NCBI RefSeq assembly: GCF_003231275.1
Contig: NZ_QKVL01000002.1
Coordinates: 124,001 to 188,000, forward strand
Direction: 5' to 3'
Source of the DNA: Pseudomonas huaxiensis
GTDB taxonomy: Bacteria > Pseudomonadota > Gammaproteobacteria > Pseudomonadales > Pseudomonadaceae
DNA length: 64,000 nucleotides
The translations under genes were made by a program, and so were the position numbers. Positions 9,512-16,364 of this stretch are shown here, piece by piece. The first letter of the stretch is position 1; each line of letters begins with the position of its first letter. The notes beneath the pieces were generated by a model. That model made no database searches. It was not told the DNA's origin and saw only the letters and a list, made by a program, of their open reading frames with translations.

Positions 9512-10873
9512 ATGGAAGAACAGAAAACGCCGACCCTGGAGGAACTCAAGGGTCTGATCGAGATGACCAACACCCTCAATATGGAAATCTTCTATTGGTG
9601 GTGCATCGCCCTGATGATCCTGATCCACGCGGGGTTCCTCTCCTACGAAATCGGCGCCTCGCGCCTGAAGAACGCCCTGGCCGCCGGGGTGAAGAACATC
9701 CTCGCCTTCGGCTTCATCGTCCCCACCTTCTTCCTCTTCGGCTGGGCCATCTACAACGCCTTCCCCGACGGCATCGTGCCGCGCATGGACGCTCTCGCCG
9801 CAGCCATGCCCTGGAGCCAGAGCATGGGCCCGAACATCAAGGACAACGCCACCGGCATTTTCTGGGGCGCCTTCGCCCTGTTCGCCGCAACCACCGGCTC
9901 GATCCTCTCCGGGGCCATCATCGAGCGGGCGCGGATGAGCGCCTTCATCATCATGACCATCCTGCTCGGCTCGGTGCTGTGGCTGTTCGGCGCCGCGTGG
10001 GGCTGGCACCCGGAAGGCTGGCTGACCGTGAAGTGGGGCTACCATGACGTCGGCGCGGCGGGCGTGGTGCACATGATCGCCGGCTTCTTCGCCCTGGCGG
10101 TGGTGATCAACCTCGGCGCCCGCATCGGCCGCTTCAACCCCGACGGCAGCGCCAACGCCATCGTCGGCCACAGCATGCCGATGAGCGTGGTCGGCCTGAT
10201 GCTGATCATCGTCGGCTTCTTCGGTTTCCTTGGCGGCTGCATCATCTACAGCTCGGGCGCGCAGTGGATCAACATCTACGGCGCCCCCACCACCCTTTCC
10301 GCCTTCGCCTTCAACACCTTGATGGGCTTCGCCGGCGGCCTGATCGGCGCCTACCTGACCAGCCGCGAACCGTACTGGATGATGTCCGGTGGCCTGGTCG
10401 GGATCATCTCCGTGGCCCCTGGCCTGGACCTCTACCACCCCGGCCTTGCGTACCTGATCGGCATGGGTGTAGCCGCCGTCGCACCACTGGTGAACAACCT
10501 GCTGCTGAAATTCCGCCTCGACGACGCCGTCGGCGCCTTCGCCGTGCACGGCTTCGGTGGCTTCGCCGGGCTGGTCATCAGCGGCATCTTCCTTGCTGGC
10601 TACCCGAACATGAACGGCATGGCGCCGATCAGCTTCTTCGGCCAACTGGGCGGTGCGGTGGTGATGGCGGCGCTCGGCTTCATCCCTGGTTACCTGGTTT
10701 CCTGGGCGCTGAAGAAAGCCGGCGTGCTGCGGGTTCCGGCGCATGCCGAAGAGCGTGGACTGGACCTCACCGAAGTCCCGGCCCAGGCCTATCCGGAGTG
10801 GAGCGGGATCTATGGTGAACCGGTCAGCAAACCCAAGGCGAACCTGATCGCCGAAAGCAAAGCCACAGTCTGA
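9512..10873 (+). CDS. Ammonium/methylammonium transporter (Amt family) of the methylamine cluster
   Basis: A 453-residue polytopic inner-membrane protein of the Amt/Mep family, with about 11 membrane segments. Family motifs include GSILSGAIIERARM, GAAGVVHMIAGFFAL (conserved pore His) and DDAVGAFAVHGFGGFAG (second pore His). Unlike the second Amt in this window it has no cleavable signal peptide and begins with a charged 20-residue leader. A GTG three bases upstream is possible, but the ATG at 9512 sits 8 bases after GAGG. Its position after tmm-tdm-mcp, away from any glnK, suggests uptake of methylammonium or ammonium linked to methylated-amine use. Substrate preference is inferred. Confidence 0.85.
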   Translation: MEEQKTPTLEELKGLIEMTNTLNMEIFYWWCIALMILIHAGFLSYEIGASRLKNALAAGVKNILAFGFIVPTFFLFGWAIYNAFPDGIVPRMDALAAAMPWSQSMGPNIKDNATGIFWGAFALFAATTGSILSGAIIERARMSAFIIMTILLGSVLWLFGAAWGWHPEGWLTVKWGYHDVGAAGVVHMIAGFFALAVVINLGARIGRFNPDGSANAIVGHSMPMSVVGLMLIIVGFFGFLGGCIIYSSGAQWINIYGAPTTLSAFAFNTLMGFAGGLIGAYLTSREPYWMMSGGLVGIISVAPGLDLYHPGLAYLIGMGVAAVAPLVNNLLLKFRLDDAVGAFAVHGFGGFAGLVISGIFLAGYPNMNGMAPISFFGQLGGAVVMAALGFIPGYLVSWALKKAGVLRVPAHAEERGLDLTEVPAQAYPEWSGIYGEPVSKPKANLIAESKATV

Positions 10874-10884
10874 GGAGCAACGCC

Positions 10885-11064
10885 ATGAGCATCAGTACCT
10901 ACGAAGGCGCCAGCGCCGTATTCACCTTCGCCGACAAACCGGTCGTGCTCGGCTTCATCACCTTGGTGGTGGTGGCCGCGACCCTGTATGCCCTGGTGAC
11001 GACGTTTGTGCATGAGAAACACAGCTATGCGATGCAGGATGAGGAATTGCCGAAGCTGAAGTGA
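10885..11064 (+). CDS. Small single-pass membrane protein, 59 aa
   Basis: A short frame 11 bases after amt with a good RBS (GAGGAGCAACGCC before ATG). The peptide begins MSISTYEGASAVFTFADKP, then has one hydrophobic helix (VVLGFITLVVVAATLYALVTT, about residues 20-40), and a short polar tail with charged residues at the end (EELPKLK). The reading frame uses the same G/C-rich codons as its neighbours. I do not recognise a family. Tight coupling to the transporter suggests an accessory subunit or stabiliser of the Amt, in the manner of small proteins that accompany membrane carriers; this is inference. Confidence 0.7.
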   Translation: MSISTYEGASAVFTFADKPVVLGFITLVVVAATLYALVTTFVHEKHSYAMQDEELPKLK

Positions 11065-11105
11065 GGTAGAGGATTCCGGGGCCTGTGGCTTGGGCCTCGG
11101 ATGAA

Positions 11106-11171
11106 GGCTATCAGGTGCACGCCGGCAGATCTTCAGCGCCCTTCAGATCTGCCGGCGTGCACCTGATAGCC
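11106..11171. terminator. Perfect 27-bp inverted repeat between amt peptide and SMR gene
   Basis: Arms 11106-11132 and 11145-11171 are exact reverse complements (27 of 27) around a 12-base loop. It lies between the convergent ends of the 59-aa peptide gene and the SMR gene, where a bidirectional terminator is expected. No T-run follows on either strand, so a REP-like or structural role is also possible. Confidence 0.7.
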
Positions 11172-11182
11172 ATGACGCGACC

Positions 11183-11524
11183 TCAAGCCACTTGACTCCC
11201 CCCCACCAGCTTCAACCCGACAATCCCGCCAACAATCATCAACAAGCACAACCCCTTCAACACCCCCAGCGATTCCCCCAGAAACAGGCTGCCATACACC
11301 ACCGTCCCCAGCGTGCCGATCCCCACCCATACCGCATAGGCCAGGCCCAGCGGCAATTCGCGTACCGAGAGGCTCAGCAGGTAGATGCTCAACGCCAGAA
11401 AGAACCCGCAGTACAGGCTCGGCCACAGCCGGGTAAAGCCTTCGGTGCGGGGGATGATCGAGGCGTAGAACACCTCGCACACGCCCGCGAAAATCAGGTA
11501 GCCCCATCCATTCAACCCACCCAT
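11183..11524 (-). CDS. Small multidrug resistance (SMR) family transporter
   Basis: A 113-residue four-helix membrane protein of the SMR family (EmrE/SugE/Gdx). The first helix carries the essential Glu (YLIFAGVCEVFYAS), and helix 3 has the signature AYAVWVGIGTLGTVVYG. The helix-3 sequence, with WxGIGTxGT, is closer to the SugE/Gdx side than to EmrE, so a guanidinium or small quaternary-cation exporter is possible; I cannot settle the subtype by eye. The start at 11524 follows GGGAGTTGTGCG; an upstream extension in frame runs through the terminator of the next gene and is rejected. Lying among amine transporters, it might export a cationic amine, but that is only a guess. Confidence 0.85.
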   Translation of the reverse strand: MGGLNGWGYLIFAGVCEVFYASIIPRTEGFTRLWPSLYCGFFLALSIYLLSLSVRELPLGLAYAVWVGIGTLGTVVYGSLFLGESLGVLKGLCLLMIVGGIVGLKLVGGSQVA

Positions 11525-11546
11525 CGCACAACTCCCTCGATCCCAA

Positions 11547-11573
11547 TGAAAACGCCGACGCAAGGCGTCGGCG
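11547..11573 (-). terminator. Intrinsic terminator of the second amt
   Basis: Read on the - strand, a 9-bp perfect stem (CGCCGACGC / GCGTCGGCG) with a 3-base loop is followed by TTTTCATT. It lies 16 bases after the amt stop and upstream of the SMR start. Confidence 0.85.
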
Positions 11574-11589
11574 CGGGGTTTTGCAGCAC

Positions 11590-12909
11590 TCAATTGGAGT
11601 ATTTGTAGCCCACCTCGCCATGGGCGGAGAGGTCCAGGCCATCGACTTCGGCTTCTTCATCCACGCGCAGGCCACCGCACAGCGCCGCCGCCACCTTGAA
11701 GGCGATCCAGCTAGTGATCGCGGAAACGCTGATGCTGAACAGGATCGCGCCGGCGTTGATCGACAACTGTTCCATCAGGCCGCGACCTTCGGCAAAGCCC
11801 TGGCCGCCAATCGCAGTCAATGCGAAGACCGGAGTCAGCAGGCCACCCAGAATGCCGGCCACGCCATGCACGCCGAACACATCAAAGGCGTCGTCCAGGC
11901 CGATCATCGGCTTGAGTTTGTCCACTGACCAGACGCACACCGGACCTGCGATCAGGCCCAGCAAAATCGCGCCCATGGGCCCGACATAACCGCACGCCGG
12001 GGTGATCGCCACCAGCCCGGCGATGGCGCCGGAGATCGCGCCGAACAGGCTCGGCCGGCCGCGGTGCTGCCACTCGACGAGGATCCAGCCCAGCGCCCCG
12101 GCGCAACTGGCGAGCATGGTGTTGACCATCACCAGCATCGCGAAACCATTGGCCGCCAGCGCGCAACCGCCGCAGAACCCCAGCCAGCCGACCCAGAGCA
12201 TGCAGCCACCGGTGAAGGTCATGGTCATGTTGTGCGGTGCCAGCGCCGAGGTGCCGAAACCGCGTCGACGCCCAAGCATCCAGGCCCCGACCAGCGCGGC
12301 GATACCAACGTTGAGGTGCACCACGTTGCCGCCGGCAAAATCCTGCACGCCCAGGTTGAACACCCAGCCGCCGCCCCAGGCCATGTGCGCCATGGGGATG
12401 TAGTTGATGCTCAGCCAGATCGCCATGAACACCAGCACCGCGCTGAACTTCATCCGTTCGGCAAAGGCGCCGACGATGATCGCCGGGGTGATTGCGGCGA
12501 ACAGCAGCATGAACAGGAAGTAGAGGTATTCGGGGATGGTGCCGACCACCGTGTCCTTGGTCACGCCACTCATGAACAGCTTGTCGAGGCCGCCGATCAC
12601 CGCTTGCAGCGAACCGCCATCGGCAAAGGTCAGGCTGTAGCCGTAGACGGCGAACAGCACCGCCATCAGCGACGAGGTGCAGAACACCTGCATCATGATC
12701 GACAGTACGTTCTTGCTCCGCGCCATGCCGCCATAGAACAGCGCCAGGCCCGGTAGCATCATCAACAGCACCACCAGCGAGCACAACGCCACGAAGGCGG
12801 TGTCGCCACTGTTGATCGCGGGCGGCGCTTCCTCGGCCAGGGCCGCAGTCGCGCTCAACATCAGGGAAAGGCCCAAGGTACCGCGGACCACAGGTGAAAA
12901 CCGGATCAT
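11590..12909 (-). CDS. amtB: Ammonium transporter AmtB with signal peptide
   Basis: A 439-residue Amt family channel. The start at 12909 (MIRFSPVVRGTLGLSLMLSA) has GGAGG 9 bases upstream and gives a cleavable signal peptide ending near ALA-EEA, as in classical AmtB; a longer frame to 13074 lacks these traits. About 11 membrane helices follow, with MARSKNVLSIMMQ, AGGNVVHLNVG (first pore His) and DDAFDVFGVHGVAGILGG (second pore His). It conducts NH3/NH4+ across the inner membrane. No glnK precedes it, so this is probably a paralogue of the main glnK-amtB pair. It is convergent with the methylamine-cluster Amt and separated from it by the SMR gene. Confidence 0.92.
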   Translation of the reverse strand: MIRFSPVVRGTLGLSLMLSATAALAEEAPPAINSGDTAFVALCSLVVLLMMLPGLALFYGGMARSKNVLSIMMQVFCTSSLMAVLFAVYGYSLTFADGGSLQAVIGGLDKLFMSGVTKDTVVGTIPEYLYFLFMLLFAAITPAIIVGAFAERMKFSAVLVFMAIWLSINYIPMAHMAWGGGWVFNLGVQDFAGGNVVHLNVGIAALVGAWMLGRRRGFGTSALAPHNMTMTFTGGCMLWVGWLGFCGGCALAANGFAMLVMVNTMLASCAGALGWILVEWQHRGRPSLFGAISGAIAGLVAITPACGYVGPMGAILLGLIAGPVCVWSVDKLKPMIGLDDAFDVFGVHGVAGILGGLLTPVFALTAIGGQGFAEGRGLMEQLSINAGAILFSISVSAITSWIAFKVAAALCGGLRVDEEAEVDGLDLSAHGEVGYKYSN

Positions 12910-13161
12910 TGCCCACTGCCTCCAATCGATGGGGATGCCTGCACCCCGTGCTCGGATGACGGGTCGGCATTCGGATGCCTCGGGAAGAGCATCCTTCCAC
13001 GTGGCTGTTGAGTTGCCCCATGGACAAGGCAATTGGCCTGCCAAGTTCTGCGCGCTGCCTTCATCAACATTCAAGCAGATGATTTAAAAGACTTTTATTT
13101 GAAGATTCGACGGGAAGACGGTCTTTTTAATATTTCCCCAAGGGAAAGTTAGTTTCTTTTT

Positions 13162-13196
13162 GTGCAACTTTTAAGTGCACTTCACCGTAAAGGTGC
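13162..13196. promoter_or_regulatory. Candidate NtrC-type operator upstream of amtB
   Basis: The 403-base gap 12910-13312 between divergent amtB and the acidic-protein gene holds TCACCGTAAAGGTGC at 13182-13196. It matches the NtrC dyad GCACC-N5-GGTGC at 9 of 10 half-site bases. A second partial dyad (GTGCAACTTTTAAGTGCAC) is at 13162-13180. I could not find a correctly spaced sigma-54 promoter beside it. The rest of the gap is A/T-richer and shows nothing else I can name. Confidence 0.4.
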
Positions 13197-13312
13197 TTCA
13201 CTCCGGGCGGCCCGCTTCAGCCTCGTGCAGCGCAGCTCAGATTCCCGAGGCAGTCGAAGAGACATCACCTTGATATCATCGCCCAAAACCAAGGACTGGA
13301 GAGTCTTGAGCA

Positions 13313-13966
13313 ATGACTACAAACGTTGATATCGCCGCCACGCTACACCGTAAATATGGCGTGCTGGTCGAGCCCTCTTCGCTAAGCGACGAGGTGGTCC
13401 AGAGGCTGGCCAAGAAGATCAACTACCCGCGAATCACGTCCTGGCAAACATTGAAAGACTGGAGTGACCGGGTGCTCGGGGAAGGCGAGTCCGTGCGTTT
13501 TCTGCTTCCGCAGTCGCCAGGCCGCAACACCCATTTCGGCACACTGCGCTTCCTCAGCGAAGAAGCCCGGGAATTGGTCGAGCATATCGCCGAGCGTCAG
13601 GTGGACCAGGCGATCGGTCAACTGGAGGAGGCCGAAGAGGACGTCGATTTCGACGATGAAATCGAGGCCGAGGTCGCCGTCTTCGCACCCGGCGCCGCGG
13701 AAGTTGAAGCCATTACCTCGAGCGCGCAACGCGGCCTGAATACCTTGCACGCCCTGCTCGAAGAAAGTGACCGCTGGGAACCGGTGATTGCCGCACGCAT
13801 CGAAGACCTGCTCAAGCAGCACCGCGGCACAGAAGAAGTGGACACGCTGAGCGTGATGAGCGCGCTGCTGGACCAACTGAACAAGCCGATCAAGGCGATC
13901 CGCGAACTGAACGAAAAGCGCTCGGCTGACGTAGCCCGGTCGATGGCGCCCGCCGTAAGCAACTAA
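13313..13966 (+). CDS. Acidic protein of unknown function
   Basis: A 217-residue soluble protein with no signal peptide or membrane segment. The N-terminal third (residues 1-90) looks like a folded helix-rich domain (ITSWQTLKDWSDRVLGEGESVRFLLP). A strongly acidic linker at about 100-120 (LEEAEEDVDFDDEIEAEV) leads to a helical C-terminal half with a coiled-coil-like run (LSVMSALLDQLNKPIKAIRELNEKRSAD). The RBS is GGAGAG, about 10 bases before the ATG. It is a monocistronic gene with its own terminator. I do not recognise the family; the shape would fit an adaptor or nucleic-acid-mimicking protein, but no function is claimed. Confidence 0.8.
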   Translation: MTTNVDIAATLHRKYGVLVEPSSLSDEVVQRLAKKINYPRITSWQTLKDWSDRVLGEGESVRFLLPQSPGRNTHFGTLRFLSEEARELVEHIAERQVDQAIGQLEEAEEDVDFDDEIEAEVAVFAPGAAEVEAITSSAQRGLNTLHALLEESDRWEPVIAARIEDLLKQHRGTEEVDTLSVMSALLDQLNKPIKAIRELNEKRSADVARSMAPAVSN

Positions 13967-13981
13967 GCCAAAACGCCTCCC

Positions 13982-14005
13982 GCCAGGCCGGTAATCCGGC
14001 CTGGC
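13982..14005 (+). terminator. Terminator after the acidic-protein gene
   Basis: A perfect 10-bp stem (GCCAGGCCGG / CCGGCCTGGC) with a TAAT loop, 15 bases after the stop. The following tail ATCTCT is only weakly T-rich. Confidence 0.7.
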
Positions 14006-14102
14006 ATCTCTACGCTAGAACCGCGTAAGACCCTCTATTCCAAGACATTTTTCTGTCTGACCCATCAAGTTTTCTGGCATACCATCAGTTTAAAAAGTAT
14101 TT

Positions 14103-14121
14103 GCAAATGCGAATTACACGC
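14103..14121. promoter_or_regulatory. Weak Fur-box-like site upstream of siderophore receptor
   Basis: GCAAATGCGAATTACACGC, 60 bases before the receptor start, matches about 10 of 19 positions of the Fur consensus, including the AATG and AAT cores. It is plausible given the downstream receptor, but weak. Confidence 0.3.
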
Positions 14122-14180
14122 AGATACTATCGCCCGCCTTTCTCGTTGTCCTACAACCTCCCGCCAGGATTTCAAACTCG

Positions 14181-16313
14181 ATGCGTCGCACGATCGTCTC
14201 GCTGTGCCTGCTCCACGCCATTCCTTCGCTGGCTTTGGCTGCCCAGTCCCCCGAAAACGCCACCGGCAACGTCCAGCTCGACGCGGTGAACATCAACGCC
14301 GACGCCGCCGACTACGAGCGCGCCGACGGTCCGGTGCAAGGCTACAAAGCCACCCGCTCCGCCAGCGCGACACGCACCGACACGGCGCTGCACGAAACCC
14401 CGCAATCGATCAGCGTGGTACCGCGGGATGTGCTGGAAGACACCGCATCCACCCGCCTGCAGGACGCCCTCGACTACGCCGGCGGCGTGGGTCGGGCCAA
14501 CAACTTCGGCGGCCAGGGGCTGACCACCGTGACGGTGCGCGGCTTCACCACCGGCGAGTACTACCGCAACGGCTTCCCGATGAACCGCGGCTACCCCAAC
14601 GCCCCGGACGCCAACAGCGTCGAGCGCCTGGAAGTGATTCGCGGCCCGGCCACCAGCCTGTATGGCCGTGGTGATCCTGGCGGCACCTTCAACGTCGTCA
14701 GCAAGCAGCCGCTGCCGGAAACCAAAGTCACCCTCGGCAGCCAGTTCGATGACCAGGGCATGCACCGCGCCACCCTCGACGCCACCGGCCCGCTGAACCA
14801 GGACGGCAGCCTCGCCTATCGCCTGAACATCCTCGGCGAAGGCGGCGACAGTTTCCGCGACGATGTCGAGAGCGAGCGCTACGAAGTCGCGCCGGTGCTC
14901 AGTTGGCAGGTCAATGACGCCACGAAGATCATCTTCGAAGGCGACTTCATGCGGAACAATCACCCGCTGGACCGCGGCCTGACCCGCTACACCACCCAGA
15001 CCGGCAGCGCCTCCCGTGACACCAACATCTGGGAAAAAGGCAGCGACAACCTGCTGCACAACGATAACGACATGGCCCAGTTGCGTTTCGAACACGCCCT
15101 GAACGACAACTGGACCCTCGGCGGTGGCTTCCAGTGGTTGGACGGCACCCTGCAGGGCAACGCCGTCGAAGCCAATGGCGCCCCGGCGGACGGCCGCACC
15201 CTGCAGCGCAACTTCAACTGGCGCAAGCTGGACTGGACCGACCGCGACTACCAACTGAACCTCACCGGCCACTTCGACACCGGCGGCTTCGCCCACACCT
15301 TGCTGACTGGCGTCGAGTACGAAGACTATGACTACCAGTCGATCATCCTGCGTTCCGCGACCGCCAATGACACCTACCCGATCGATATCTACAACCCGGT
15401 GCTGGGCCAGCAGCGTCCGGCCCTGACCCGCACCACCACCCACGACCAGGAAAACCTCAAGACCTGGGCCTACTTCCTGCAGGATCAGGTGGCCCTGACC
15501 GAGCGTCTCAAGGCACTGGCGGGTGTGCGCATCGAACGTTTCGAGCACCACTACGACAACTACCTGCCGGGCACCAAGGGTTGGGAAGCTGCGGAGAACG
15601 CGGTGACACCGCGCTTCGGCCTGATCTACGATCTCACCGACAGCCTCGCGGTCTATGCCAACACCGCGCGCTCGTTCAAGCCCAACAGCGGTGCCAGTCT
15701 GCAAGGCGACGGCTTCGAGCCGGAAAAAGGCAAGTCCTATGAGCTGGGGATGAAGTGGGAAGCGCTAGACCGCCAGCTCAGCGTCGACGGCGCGATCTAC
15801 CACATCGTCAAGGAAAACGTGCTGACCCGCGACCCGACCGACCCGAACTACAGCATCGCCGCCGGCGAGGTACGCAGCCGCGGCCTGGACCTCAACATCG
15901 CCGGCAACCTCACCCCCGAGTGGCGTGTGATCGGTGGCTACGCCTACGTCGATGCCGAAGTGACCAAGGACAACCGCCTGCCGACCGGCACCCGTCTGGC
16001 CAACATCCCGCGCAACAGCTTCAGCCTGCTCAACACCTACGAGTTCCAGGACGGCGTTGCCAAGGGCCTGGGTCTGGGCGTGGGCCTGAAGTACGTCGGC
16101 GACCGCAATGGCCAGACCGAAGCCGTGACCTACACCATGGAGCGCTACAGCGTGGTGGACCTGTTGAGCTTTTATAAGGTCAACGAGCATGTCCGGCTGA
16201 ACCTGGATGTGAAGAACGTCTTCAACAAGGGCTATGACGAGGGGGCGTTCAACACCTACGCCTACCCGGGTGCACCGCGGACAGTGCAGGCGGGGGTTGC
16301 GTACACCTTCTGA
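14181..16313 (+). CDS. TonB-dependent siderophore receptor
   Basis: A 710-residue outer-membrane receptor of the FhuA/FpvA type. A signal peptide (residues 1-21, SLALAA) is followed by a plug domain beginning near residue 60 (HETPQSISVVPRDVLED ... RLEVIRGPATSLYGRGDPGG). The 22-strand barrel ends in the C-terminal Phe typical of outer-membrane proteins. The sub-motif ETPQSISVV and the plug end GGTFNVVSKQP mark the ferric-siderophore group. There is no N-terminal secretin/STN signalling extension, so it should not regulate through a FecI/FecR-type sigma pathway, and none is adjacent. It is monocistronic, followed by a hairpin. The particular siderophore cannot be told. Confidence 0.9.
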   Translation: MRRTIVSLCLLHAIPSLALAAQSPENATGNVQLDAVNINADAADYERADGPVQGYKATRSASATRTDTALHETPQSISVVPRDVLEDTASTRLQDALDYAGGVGRANNFGGQGLTTVTVRGFTTGEYYRNGFPMNRGYPNAPDANSVERLEVIRGPATSLYGRGDPGGTFNVVSKQPLPETKVTLGSQFDDQGMHRATLDATGPLNQDGSLAYRLNILGEGGDSFRDDVESERYEVAPVLSWQVNDATKIIFEGDFMRNNHPLDRGLTRYTTQTGSASRDTNIWEKGSDNLLHNDNDMAQLRFEHALNDNWTLGGGFQWLDGTLQGNAVEANGAPADGRTLQRNFNWRKLDWTDRDYQLNLTGHFDTGGFAHTLLTGVEYEDYDYQSIILRSATANDTYPIDIYNPVLGQQRPALTRTTTHDQENLKTWAYFLQDQVALTERLKALAGVRIERFEHHYDNYLPGTKGWEAAENAVTPRFGLIYDLTDSLAVYANTARSFKPNSGASLQGDGFEPEKGKSYELGMKWEALDRQLSVDGAIYHIVKENVLTRDPTDPNYSIAAGEVRSRGLDLNIAGNLTPEWRVIGGYAYVDAEVTKDNRLPTGTRLANIPRNSFSLLNTYEFQDGVAKGLGLGVGLKYVGDRNGQTEAVTYTMERYSVVDLLSFYKVNEHVRLNLDVKNVFNKGYDEGAFNTYAYPGAPRTVQAGVAYTF

Positions 16314-16327
16314 GCGAGCTGACAGAC

Positions 16328-16351
16328 TCGGGACTGCCCACGCGGTCCCGA
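16328..16351. terminator. Hairpin between convergent receptor and DUF262 genes
   Basis: Stem TCGGGAC / GTCCCGA with a 10-base loop, 14 bases after the receptor stop and 14 before the end of the convergent DUF1524 gene. Position fits a shared terminator; the T-tract is weak. Confidence 0.5.
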
Positions 16352-16364
16352 ATCATTCGGTCAC

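Noticed and set aside
13162..13180. Sigma-54 promoter in the GTGCAACTTTTAAGTGCAC stretch upstream of amtB
   Set aside because: Read on the - strand, the -24-like and -12-like bases are two positions too far apart for a sigma-54 site.
14103..14121. Confident Fur box for the siderophore receptor
   Set aside because: Only about 10 of 19 matches; kept as a low-confidence feature rather than a finding.
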